64,000 nucleotides of DNA from Erythrobacteraceae bacterium (GTDB taxonomy: Bacteria > Pseudomonadota > Alphaproteobacteria > Sphingomonadales > Sphingomonadaceae): contig JAHEAX010000002.1 in NCBI GenBank assembly GCA_024642525.1, forward strand, positions 1 to 64,000. The letters are read 5' to 3'. Numbering within the stretch: position 1 is the first letter of the stretch; each line of letters starts with the position of its first letter. The notes below the pieces were generated by a model, which saw only the letters and a list, made by a program, of their open reading frames with translations, made no database searches and was not told the DNA's origin. Positions 35,872 through 45,066 of the stretch are shown one piece after another. The position numbers and the translations under genes were made by a program.

Positions 35872-35883
35872 TTCCAATTGGAA
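35872..35883. repeat. Perfect 12-bp palindrome in LysR/DUF465 gap
   Basis: TTCCAATTGGAA is a perfect palindrome centred about 75 bp upstream of the DUF465 start codon and about 38 bp upstream of the LysR start. It is a plausible second operator. No known regulator can be named. Confidence 0.35.
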
Positions 35884-35949
35884 TTATCACCGCCGACCTG
35901 CCATTCCAATCGGGACAGGGAAATGATCTTGCCGACAAAGGAGGCTTGA

Positions 35950-36123
35950 ATGAACACCCATCTTGACCGTCTGACCAAACGACACCGGCGACTTGATCGC
36001 CTGATCGACACCAGCAAGGCAGCGGGCAAACAGGAAGATCTCAAGTTGCTCAAGCGCGTGCGACTGCGCTTGCGTGACGAGATTGCCGAACTCAGGAATG
36101 GCAAGAAACCAGTCATGTCATAG
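35950..36123 (+). CDS. DUF465 (YdcH-like) small protein, missing from the ORF track
   Basis: Protein of 57 aa: start ATG at 35950, stop TAG at 36121-36123. It is highly charged and helical (MNTHLDRLTKRHRRLDRLID and LKLLKRVRLRLRDEIAEL). The leading L-x-x-x-H-x-x-L-D-x-x-I pattern is that of the DUF465/YdcH family of small cytoplasmic coiled-coil proteins. A strong AAGGAGG lies 6 bases before the ATG, and an intrinsic terminator closes the transcript. Too short for the supplied ORF list. Function unknown. Confidence 0.87.
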   Translation: MNTHLDRLTKRHRRLDRLIDTSKAAGKQEDLKLLKRVRLRLRDEIAELRNGKKPVMS

Positions 36124-36195
36124 TTCGGTTGGCGGCGCGCATCTCTCTCCCCCTCCTCATGGGGTGCGCGTCGCCGCAATTTCTGCAACACTCTC

Positions 36196-36236
36196 AGGCG
36201 GCGTTTCCGGAGTATATCCGGCGCCGCCTTCGTTTT
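36196..36236 (+). terminator. Intrinsic terminator after DUF465
   Basis: Stem AGGCGGCG/CGCCGCCT with an inner CCGGA/TCCGG pair is followed by TCGTTTT, about 73 bp after the DUF465 stop and before nhaA. Confidence 0.85.
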
Positions 36237-36292
36237 GATCTTGCCGCCGCTCTGGCGCCGCCACCTGCCACATATGAACCAAGGACAACACA

Positions 36293-37486
36293 TTGCCCCT
36301 GATGCCGACAAAGCTTGCCGGAAATGCCGCCCAGTCTATGCGCGACTTTCTGAAGGAAGAAAGCGCAGGCGGCATCGTGCTGATGGTCGCCGCTGCCTGC
36401 GCGCTGTTTCTTGCCAACAGCCCCTGGGCTGGGTGGTATAATTCGGCGCTGGCGACGGAAATTGCGCTGACCGTGGGCGGCGCAGGCATCGAAAAGCCTG
36501 CCCTGCTGTGGATCAACGACGGGTTGATGGCGCTTTTCTTCTTCCTCGTCGGGCTGGAGGTTAAACGCGAAGTGCTGACTGGCCAGCTTTCCAGCTGGAA
36601 ACAATCGTCCCTGCCTCTGTTTGCCGCGATTGGCGGCATGGTGCTGCCGGCGCTGGTGTTCACGGCAATCAACTGGAACCAGCCTGAAAACCTGGCGGGC
36701 TGGGCCATTCCTGCCGCCACCGACATCGCCTTTGCGCTCGGCATTCTGGCGCTATTGGGCAGCCGCGTTCCGGTGGCGCTGAAGGCGTTGTTGCTGGCGA
36801 TTGCAGTGATCGACGACATCGGCGCAATCATTATTATCGCATTGTTCTATACGCCTTCGGTCGATGGCACCATGCTGGCCTTTGCCGCCGCCATATTTGC
36901 ACTGCTGACGATGATCGGCAAGGCGCGCGTCGGATCGTCGCTGCCCTATGTAATCCTGGGCGTTGCCTTGTGGTTTTTCGTTCTGAAATCGGGCGTTCAT
37001 GCCACCTTGGCAGGCGTGGCGCTCGCGATAACGGTGCCCCTGTCAGACCGCCGCGGGCGCGATGTGCTGGAACGTATGGAACACGGCCTCCACCCGTGGG
37101 TGGCGTTCATGGTGGTGCCGATTTTCGCGTTGGCCAATGCGGGTGTTTCCTTTGCCGGTATGGAACTGGCCGCATTTGCAGCGCCGCTGCCGCTGGGCAT
37201 TGCGCTGGGCTTGTTCCTCGGCAAGCAATTGGGCATTTTCGGATTTGCCTGGGCCGCAGCCAGGACCGGCATTGCCAGCCTGCCCGAAGGCATCAGCTGG
37301 AAACAGCTTTACGGCCTGTCGCTCATCGCCGGCATCGGCTTTACGATGAGCCTGTTCATCGGCAATCTTGCCTTTGCATCTGCTGACCAGATCGCTGCTG
37401 TAAAACTGGGCGTGATCTGCGGTTCGCTTGTGGCGGCCCTTGCCGGAATTTTCATTCTTCGAAATTCAGAAAGTAATGCGCGATGA
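36293..37486 (+). CDS. nhaA: Na+/H+ antiporter NhaA
   Basis: Protein of 397 aa. The TTG at 36293 has AAGGA 7 bases upstream; the ATG at 36302 is too far from it, so TTG is preferred. Typical NhaA features: SAGGIVLMVAAACALFLANSPW, NDGLMALFFFLVGLEVKRE, the essential aspartates in AIPAATDIAFALGILALLG and AIAVIDDIGAIIIIA, and GISWKQLYGLSLIAGIGFTMSLFIG. Twelve hydrophobic segments are visible. It exports sodium in exchange for protons. It overlaps the next antiporter gene by 4 bp (ATGA). Confidence 0.95.
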   Translation: MPLMPTKLAGNAAQSMRDFLKEESAGGIVLMVAAACALFLANSPWAGWYNSALATEIALTVGGAGIEKPALLWINDGLMALFFFLVGLEVKREVLTGQLSSWKQSSLPLFAAIGGMVLPALVFTAINWNQPENLAGWAIPAATDIAFALGILALLGSRVPVALKALLLAIAVIDDIGAIIIIALFYTPSVDGTMLAFAAAIFALLTMIGKARVGSSLPYVILGVALWFFVLKSGVHATLAGVALAITVPLSDRRGRDVLERMEHGLHPWVAFMVVPIFALANAGVSFAGMELAAFAAPLPLGIALGLFLGKQLGIFGFAWAAARTGIASLPEGISWKQLYGLSLIAGIGFTMSLFIGNLAFASADQIAAVKLGVICGSLVAALAGIFILRNSESNAR

Positions 37487-38406
37487 CTGCGTCAATTCTC
37501 TTATGCCTTGCCGGGCTGGTTGGCCTAGGGCTGGGTGGTGACTGGCTGGTGAAGGGCGCTGTGGGCATTGCTCGGCGCGCTGGCATATCCAGCTTGCTGA
37601 CCGGCCTTGTCATCGTCGGTTTCGCTACCTCCATGCCGGAACTTGTGACCAGCGTCAGGGCGGCGCTGGCAGGATCGCCCGGCATTGCATGGGGTAATGT
37701 CATCGGTTCCAACATCGCGAACACTCTCCTCATCCTTGGTGCAACCGCACTGGTCGCGCCGATTATCCTGACCGGCACCGGCCGCCGCGATGCAGTGGTG
37801 GCACTCGTGGCGTCTGCCCTTGTCTGGATATTGGCGGTGCAGGGTCTGGCTTCTGTGTGGCTGGGTCTGCTGCTCATGGGGCTGACCGCGGCCTATGTCT
37901 TCTGGCGCTATCGCTATCCGCGCAACGACGAAGGCGAAGAAGAAGATGACGAGCCGATGCAATCGCTGCCGCGTTCCTTATTCTGGTTGGTTGTGGGCCT
38001 CGCGGCACTGGTTGCAGGCGGCCATTTTCTGGTCGAGGGCGCGATTGACCTCGCGAGCATGGCAGGCGTGAGCGAAACCGTAATCGGCCTTACCGTGGTG
38101 GCTGTTGGCACTTCGCTGCCGGAACTGGCCGCATCGATTGCGGCGGCCATGCGTGGCAAATCCGCTCTGGCCATTGGCAATGTCGTGGGTTCCAACATCT
38201 ACAATCTGTTGGCCATTGGCGGCGTTACGCTGGCGATTGCGCCGCTGCCTATTCCGCAGGAAATGGCCGATGTGGAACTGCCGGTCATGGTCGGCAGCGC
38301 ATTGATGCTGCTGGTGATGTGCTGGTTCGGCAGGCGGATCAGCAGGGTTGGGGGCGCGCTGCTGGTCGGGGCCTTTTCCATCAATACACTCATCCTGTTC
38401 GTTTAA
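37483..38406 (+). CDS. Calcium/sodium antiporter (CaCA family, YrbG-like)
   Basis: Protein of 307 aa with two homologous halves. Each half carries the alpha-repeat of CaCA exchangers: GFATSMPELVTSVRAAL plus GNVIGSNIANTLLILG, and AVGTSLPELAASIAAAM plus GNVVGSNIYNLLAIGG. Acidic loop EGEEEDDEP separates them. It is expected to exchange Na+ for Ca2+ (or K+-dependent) across the inner membrane. It is translationally coupled to nhaA (ATGA overlap), so the two may form a sodium-management operon. Confidence 0.94.
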   Translation: MTASILLCLAGLVGLGLGGDWLVKGAVGIARRAGISSLLTGLVIVGFATSMPELVTSVRAALAGSPGIAWGNVIGSNIANTLLILGATALVAPIILTGTGRRDAVVALVASALVWILAVQGLASVWLGLLLMGLTAAYVFWRYRYPRNDEGEEEDDEPMQSLPRSLFWLVVGLAALVAGGHFLVEGAIDLASMAGVSETVIGLTVVAVGTSLPELAASIAAAMRGKSALAIGNVVGSNIYNLLAIGGVTLAIAPLPIPQEMADVELPVMVGSALMLLVMCWFGRRISRVGGALLVGAFSINTLILFV

Positions 38407-39753
<1,347 letters not shown>

Positions 39754-39772
39754 TCAGGACATTCCTGACTTT

Positions 39773-40885
39773 ATGGACCAGCTATACATTCGCCCGATCG
39801 GCCTGACGGCCAGCCCGCAAAGCGAGGACGGCGATGCTGTGCGCCTTGCCGGCGGCATGGTCTATGCGCACCGCTTCGCCATCCTGCTGCGCCGGAATGG
39901 CGAAGTCACATTGCGTGACCGGGTCACGCCATCCGGAATGGCGCAGGCTTTGGGCCATTTGCCCGACAGCGTGGGGGCAGAGGCAGAGGCCCAGTGGTCG
40001 GCGCTCCGTTTTGCGCATCCTGCTCTTCAGTTGGGGGAACGCACCGTGCGGCTGGACCAGCCGCAAGTGATGGGAATTCTGAATGTAACGCCTGACAGTT
40101 TTTCGGATGGCGGCGCTTTTCTGGATAATCCCGAAGCAGGGCGCGCCCACGCTGCTGCCATGCTCGAAAGCGGCGCTGCGCTGGTCGATATTGGCGGTGA
40201 AAGCACACGGCCCGGTGCGCCTGCCACATGGGAAGGTGACGAGCTGGAACGGGTGCTGCCTGCGGTTGAATATTGTGCAACCATGGGCGCTGCAATCAGC
40301 GTGGACACGCGCCGGCCTGCCGTGATGGAAGCTGCGCTGGCCAAGGGTGCGCATATTTTCAACGATGTTTCCGCCCTGCGCCACGATCCGCGCAGCATCG
40401 AACTGGCAGCTGCCAGCAGATGCCCGGTGGTGTTGATGCATTCACCCGGGGTGGGCGACGATCTGCATGCAGATGCTGACTACGGGAATGTCGTGTTCGA
40501 CGTGTTCGACTGGCTCAAAGCGGCCAGGGACCGAGCGCTTGAAGCAGGTATCCTGCGCGAAAACATCATCCTCGATCCCGGCGTCGGTTTTGGCAAGACG
40601 CTGGCAGAAAACCTGTCCTTGATGAACGCACTGCCGTTGTTCCATGCCTTGGGCCAGCCTCTGCTGCTGGGCGCGAGCCGCAAACGGATGATCGGCGCCC
40701 TGTCGAACGAGGCTGATGCCGAACATCGCTTGGGCGGCAGCATCGCGCTGGCGATGGCGGGCATGGATGCAGGCGTGCAATTGCTGCGCGTCCATGATGT
40801 TGCCGAAACGGTGCAGGCCCGCAATGTCTGGCGCGGGCTGAGAGATGCCGCGCTGACGGACTTTTCCGACATTCCTGCGGATTGA
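39773..40885 (+). CDS. folP: Dihydropteroate synthase with N-terminal extension
   Basis: Protein of 370 aa, longer than the usual 270-290. About 95 residues precede the core, which starts QVMGILNVTPDSFSDGG. Other DHPS motifs: GGESTRPGA, ISVDTRRPAVMEAAL, IFNDVSAL, DPGVGFGKTLAENL, and GASRKRMIG. All substrate residues look intact. The enzyme condenses p-aminobenzoate with the pterin pyrophosphate in folate synthesis. The extension has no recognised domain but is continuous with the core. Its start codon follows ccrM by 19 bp, perhaps cotranscribed. Confidence 0.94.
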   Translation: MDQLYIRPIGLTASPQSEDGDAVRLAGGMVYAHRFAILLRRNGEVTLRDRVTPSGMAQALGHLPDSVGAEAEAQWSALRFAHPALQLGERTVRLDQPQVMGILNVTPDSFSDGGAFLDNPEAGRAHAAAMLESGAALVDIGGESTRPGAPATWEGDELERVLPAVEYCATMGAAISVDTRRPAVMEAALAKGAHIFNDVSALRHDPRSIELAAASRCPVVLMHSPGVGDDLHADADYGNVVFDVFDWLKAARDRALEAGILRENIILDPGVGFGKTLAENLSLMNALPLFHALGQPLLLGASRKRMIGALSNEADAEHRLGGSIALAMAGMDAGVQLLRVHDVAETVQARNVWRGLRDAALTDFSDIPAD

Positions 40886-40941
40886 CCTGATGCGTTAGGG
40901 ACGAGCGAAAAGCTGAACGACCTCGCCCTTGGCTGGCAGCG

Positions 40942-41346
40942 TTACTGCGCGGCCTCCACGCGGCTGATGAGGTCCCTGAAGGTGGCTTCCATCCAGCTTT
41001 CGTCCACCGCATCGAATGTGCTGGATACAGGCGATGTGTCCCGAAGCGTATATTTGCTGCGTTCAATCTGTTCTGCAGCCACCATCGCCCGCCCGTTTTC
41101 GAGATAGATCAGTATGGCGACAATGCGGTTGCCGTGCACTTTCAGGATGAACCGCTTGATATCGGCGGTCGCGCCTTCTTCGGTCAGCGAGAAATCTCCG
41201 CGCGGCTCCAGCGTGGCGTGGGCAAGGGCCACCAGTTTGGCCAACATCGGACCTTCCTCGCGGTCCCAGCGAAGGCGTTCAAACAGGAAGCTGTCGACAT
41301 CCTTGGAAAGGCGGTCGCATTCTGATTGCAGGCTGTCTTGGGACAC
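40942..41346 (-). CDS. Hypothetical protein, 134 aa
   Basis: A charged protein of 134 aa with no signal or membrane segment. It starts MSQDSLQSECDRLSKDVDSFLFERLRWDREEGP and later has DIKRFILKVHGNRIVAILIYLENGRAMVAAEQIER with a helical end FRDLISRVEAAQ. No family is recognised. Coding status is supported by length, GC-rich third positions and its position in a gene-free convergent gap between folP and an SDR. A role cannot be suggested. Confidence 0.6.
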   Translation of the reverse strand: MSQDSLQSECDRLSKDVDSFLFERLRWDREEGPMLAKLVALAHATLEPRGDFSLTEEGATADIKRFILKVHGNRIVAILIYLENGRAMVAAEQIERSKYTLRDTSPVSSTFDAVDESWMEATFRDLISRVEAAQ

Positions 41347-41476
41347 AGGATTTCCAAAAGATCATGGACGCGGCGGCATTGCCTGCCGGTCGGTTGAACA
41401 GGTGACTGCCATAGCCGGCATTCCCTAACAACTTGCATGACTTCCTGTGAAAATCATGGCCTAGAGGCGCGCGGCC

Positions 41477-42256
41477 CTAGAGCGAATATCCACCATCGCT
41501 GACCAGCACCGTGCCGGTAATATTGGCCGCGGCATCAGACAGCAGGAAGCCGATTTCGCCAGCCAGTTCATCCGGCGTGGAAAATTGCCCGCGCGGCGTG
41601 GTGGCAGCCATGGCTTTCATCGTTGCATCGCGGCCATGTTCGGCCACGGCTTTGCGAAAATCCTCACCTCCATCCCAGATGGCCGTGTCCACCCCGCCTG
41701 GCGCAATGGCATTTACGCGGATGGAGTGCTGGGCATTTTCTGCCGCAGCGATCCGCGCCATGTGGGCCACGGCGGCCTTGGCAACACCATATGGCCCGAT
41801 GCCCGGCACAGGTTTGATGCCGGTGACGGACGATGTCAGCACCACGCTGCCGCCCTTGATACCGCCTCCGTCTTTCCTGATGGCGCGCAGGCCCGCTGCC
41901 ATGGTCAGGAATGCGCCATCAAGGTTGACGTCCATCACCCGCCGCCATTCGGCAAAGGAGAGATCGGCAAACTGCCCGCTGCCCGAAATGCCTGCATTCA
42001 CCACCACATGGTCGAGCGGGCCGATGCTCTCTTCCAGCTTTTCCCAATTTGCCGGGTCGGCAACGTCGAATGCATGGCGTTCTACCTTGCCCTCCAGGCG
42101 CAGCGTATCCAGCGCCGCCTTGTCGCGGTCCACCAGTACAAGCCGCGCTGCGCCATGGGCAGACAGCCACCGCGCCACGCCTGCGCCAATTCCTGATGCT
42201 GCGCCTGTCACCAATGCGCTGCGGCCTGAAAAGTCGAGCGGGTTGGGAATGGCCAT
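41477..42256 (-). CDS. SDR-family oxidoreductase
   Basis: Protein of 259 aa from the ATG at 42256, preceded by GGAGA. The nucleotide motif is VTGAASGIGAGVARWLSAHG (about 14-33), with DVADPANW for NAD(P) and VVNAGISGSG at about 82. The catalytic Ser is in VVLTSSVTG and the YxxxK is GPYGVAKAAVAHMAR (about 155-169). It ends with the SDR tail TGTVLVSDGGYSL. An NAD-type acidic residue after strand 2 (LVDRDKAAL) suggests NAD(H). Substrate unknown; divergent from the deacetylase-like gene. Confidence 0.9.
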   Translation of the reverse strand: MAIPNPLDFSGRSALVTGAASGIGAGVARWLSAHGAARLVLVDRDKAALDTLRLEGKVERHAFDVADPANWEKLEESIGPLDHVVVNAGISGSGQFADLSFAEWRRVMDVNLDGAFLTMAAGLRAIRKDGGGIKGGSVVLTSSVTGIKPVPGIGPYGVAKAAVAHMARIAAAENAQHSIRVNAIAPGGVDTAIWDGGEDFRKAVAEHGRDATMKAMAATTPRGQFSTPDELAGEIGFLLSDAAANITGTVLVSDGGYSL

Positions 42257-42380
42257 GCATAATCTCCGGGAAAACGTATTCGCGCGCCCTACAGCTTCAG
42301 CGTTGGCAGAGGCAACGGGCAAGGTGAAAACGCAGCGAGCGTGCAACGCTATTTTAAAGCAAATCTGCCAGATCAAGGCG

Positions 42381-43349
42381 ATGCTGCCCGTGCTGATCAC
42401 CATTGATACCGAATATTCGTCCGGCCTGTACCGCAGGGGCGAGGCGCAGGATCGTGCCGCGAATTTCGGGCGAACCATCGCGTGCCGGTCTGCGGCGGGC
42501 GAATCCGGCATATTCTACCAGATGGATTTGTTCGAAAGGCACGGCATCAAGGCTGTGTTCTTTGTCGATCCGATGCCGGCAATGGTGTGGGGGCAGGTTG
42601 CCGTCGATGAAGTTGTGCAGCCCATTCTGCAACGGGGGCACGAAATCCAGTTGCATTGCCACACCGAATGGCTGGATTTTGCGCAGGATAGCCCGGTGGA
42701 TGACCGTCGCGGGCAACATATCCGCAATTTCAGCCAATCGGACCAGGCCATCTTGCTGGAATGGTGCCTCGCGCGGATCGAAGCGGCTGGCGCGCCAAGG
42801 CCGATTGCCTTTCGGGCCGGAAATTACAGCGCCAACGATGACACGCTGCGCGCGCTTGCCAGCCTTGGCCTGCGCTGGGACAGCAGCTTTCCTGCCGGAT
42901 ATGATGGGTCGCTGTGCGAGATTTCCTTGCCCAAGGGCGATTGCAGGCCGGTGAGGCACTGCGAGATGCAGGAATTTCCGGCAAGCGCGATCGCTGCACA
43001 TGGCACGTGGCGCCATGCCCAGCTGACAGCCTTGTCCTTTGCGGAAATCCGTAGCGCGATTGAACATGCAGCCGCCCATGATTGGCCGGGCTTCTGCCTC
43101 GTGTCCCATTCGTTTGAATTGTATAACCGCCAGAGCGAACGGCCCAACCGGCTGTTGTGCCGCAGGTTTGAAAAACTATGCGAATGGCTCGGGCGGTCAG
43201 ACATCGCGCACAGCGCAGGCTTTGCCGATCTGGCAGGCGACATTTCGGACCGGTCAGCAGAGCGTGAATTACTGCTGATGCCGCATAGCGCGTGGCGCAC
43301 AGGTGCAAGGATGGCAGAACAATTCGCTGCCAACACGCTGTTCAGATGA
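42381..43349 (+). CDS. Polysaccharide-deacetylase-like protein
   Basis: Protein of 322 aa from the ATG at 42381; upstream in-frame residues lie antisense to the SDR. Starts MLPVLITIDTEYSSGLYRRG (catalytic-type Asp in TIDTEY). It continues FFVDPMPAM, a His-rich HEIQLHCHTEWLDF (metal-ligand H-x-H spacing) and FRAGNYSANDDTLRALASLG (R-x-G-x-Y motif) before the final SHSFELYNRQ. These match the NodB/CE4-like order of motifs, though some are divergent. Possible role: modifying an exopolysaccharide or lipid-linked sugar. It is coupled to the next gene (ATGA). Confidence 0.72.
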   Translation: MLPVLITIDTEYSSGLYRRGEAQDRAANFGRTIACRSAAGESGIFYQMDLFERHGIKAVFFVDPMPAMVWGQVAVDEVVQPILQRGHEIQLHCHTEWLDFAQDSPVDDRRGQHIRNFSQSDQAILLEWCLARIEAAGAPRPIAFRAGNYSANDDTLRALASLGLRWDSSFPAGYDGSLCEISLPKGDCRPVRHCEMQEFPASAIAAHGTWRHAQLTALSFAEIRSAIEHAAAHDWPGFCLVSHSFELYNRQSERPNRLLCRRFEKLCEWLGRSDIAHSAGFADLAGDISDRSAERELLLMPHSAWRTGARMAEQFAANTLFR

Positions 43350-43906
43350 CAGGCGCGGTTTCCCGGAATTTCGGCACGATGCGCGGGTTGGTGCGGCTCG
43401 GCCTGTCCTATGGCCAGTCCTTGCCGTTCCTCTCCCGCGCCAATGCGCCTGCGCCTTGCGCGGTGAAACGGCTGGTCTTCGTCTGCCACGGCAACATCTG
43501 CCGCAGCGCATTTGCCGAAGGTGTGGCGCGCGATCTCGGCCTTGCGACGGCATCGTTCGGCCTTTCCACCAGCAGCGGCAAACCTGCGCATGAACCCGCC
43601 CGGGAACTGGCAGAAGCGCTCGGCCACCCGATTGAAGGTCACCTAACGACGCGGGTGGAGGATTTCGTGCCACAGGCAGGGGATTACCTCCTGTGCATGG
43701 AACATCGCCACCTCGCAAAACTGGCTGGCAATGCTGAATTGTCCGCCTATCCGCGCGGTCTGCTGGGGCAATATGCAGCAGTGCCGGTGCCGCATCTGCA
43801 CGATCCCTACCAGCTCGACCCGGCCTATATGGAAGTGTGCTTCCGCCGGATTGAAACCGCGGTGAACGGTCTTTCTAGGCGCTACCGCGGCGCAAGGCTT
43901 TCCTGA
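43346..43906 (+). CDS. Low-molecular-weight protein tyrosine phosphatase-like protein
   Basis: Protein of 186 aa with the start codon overlapping the deacetylase stop (ATGA). After an N-terminal extension of about 40 residues, the LMW-PTP signature VFVCHGNICRSAFAEG (C-x5-R-S) is at about 44-58. The general-acid region HLHDPYQLDP is near residue 150, and STSSGKPAHEPARELAE covers the segment before it. LMW-PTPs commonly control tyrosine kinases of capsule/exopolysaccharide export. Convergent 3' end overlaps the ATP-grasp gene by 32 bp. Confidence 0.85.
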   Translation: MTGAVSRNFGTMRGLVRLGLSYGQSLPFLSRANAPAPCAVKRLVFVCHGNICRSAFAEGVARDLGLATASFGLSTSSGKPAHEPARELAEALGHPIEGHLTTRVEDFVPQAGDYLLCMEHRHLAKLAGNAELSAYPRGLLGQYAAVPVPHLHDPYQLDPAYMEVCFRRIETAVNGLSRRYRGARLS

Positions 43907-45062
43907 CGATTGCCGCCGCATCGGCAAAGAACGGGCGCGGATCGCGCAGGGACCAGACATAATAGGCTGTCGACGGGTCGAAATAGCGCAGAATGAAGCT
44001 GCCGAGCAGTTTCAGCTTTGCCGCAAAGGCGACATCGTCTGATTTGATCTGTGCTGCCAGATGCTTTGTATCCGGCACCATGTAACGCGCACGCCGGTGG
44101 CGAATGGGCGCCGCCTCAACCGCGCCCAGCCCATGCGCGCAGCGCCAGCTTTCCCACACGAAATGCGCGCCGGAATGGTAGGCAAGGGGAATGCTGCCCC
44201 AGAACCGCCCGTTGATTTCCATCAGGCAATAACGCCCGGTGGAAGGATCATGGCGATATTCGACCATGGCCGGACCTTCCCAGCCTATTTCGCTCAGCAG
44301 CGCTTCGGAAAGGTCCATTTGCGCTGAATGCCGGCCAAGCGGGACAGACGCGCAATAGGTCGAAACGCCGCCCGACGGGGGCCATTCACGAAGCCTCTGG
44401 TGCTGGAATTTCAGCGTGGCGCGGCCCTGATGCATATTGATCATCTGCCCAAGGCCGTACCCCGCAGCATATTCCTGCACGAGTGGATAGGCACCCAGCC
44501 GGTCATATCTTGCCAGCACTTGCTGCAATTGCATGGGGCTGGATGCATATTCGATCTTTTCCAGCGGAAGTCCTGCATCCGCTATTTGTCCCGCCATGCT
44601 GACCGGATCTGCCCATTTCACCGCGACAGGGTAGGTGAGCGGCTGCGATGCAATGTCGGCCGCCAGGGAAGAGCGCGGCTGCCAGCCTGCGGGAATATTG
44701 ATGCCCACCTTGCGGGCCACGTCCATCGTCGCCTGCTTGTCGAGAACCAAGGCCAGTTTAGCTGGTTCGGGCGCAATGATGGTGCAATCTGGCATGGCAG
44801 ACGCCAATTGCGACAGTTCCACCAATGTCCCTTCGGACACGGCCATGACTGCGCCAATATCGTTATCGCGCACGAATGCGGGCAGCCACCCGGCCACCGG
44901 CTGCGATGGCCTGACGGTGAATGCGGCTGCAAAGCGCGATGACGCGCCAAGGGAATCCTTGCGTGAACCGATCGCGTGGACAGGAACGCCATGTTCGCCA
45001 AGTTCGCGCACCATTGTAAGCCCGATCGGACTATCGGTGCCGATGATGGCCGTTTTGTTCAT
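43875..45062 (-). CDS. ATP-grasp fold protein
   Basis: Protein of 395 aa from the ATG at 45062; the longer frame runs into the antisense of the NtrC-like gene. N-terminal Rossmann-like half: MNKTAIIGTDSPIGLTMVREL and SEGTLVELSQLASAM. ATP-grasp features: LVLDKQATMDVARKVGINIPAG, PVAVKWADPVSMAG (central lysine) and the metal-binding end YRHDPSTGRYCLMEINGRFWGSIPLAYHSG (E and N ligands). The family ligates carboxylates to amines or thiols; similar proteins occur in exopolysaccharide clusters. Four bp separate it from the regulator gene. Confidence 0.85.
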   Translation of the reverse strand: MNKTAIIGTDSPIGLTMVRELGEHGVPVHAIGSRKDSLGASSRFAAAFTVRPSQPVAGWLPAFVRDNDIGAVMAVSEGTLVELSQLASAMPDCTIIAPEPAKLALVLDKQATMDVARKVGINIPAGWQPRSSLAADIASQPLTYPVAVKWADPVSMAGQIADAGLPLEKIEYASSPMQLQQVLARYDRLGAYPLVQEYAAGYGLGQMINMHQGRATLKFQHQRLREWPPSGGVSTYCASVPLGRHSAQMDLSEALLSEIGWEGPAMVEYRHDPSTGRYCLMEINGRFWGSIPLAYHSGAHFVWESWRCAHGLGAVEAAPIRHRRARYMVPDTKHLAAQIKSDDVAFAAKLKLLGSFILRYFDPSTAYYVWSLRDPRPFFADAAAIVRKALRRGSA

Positions 45063-45066
45063 GGGT

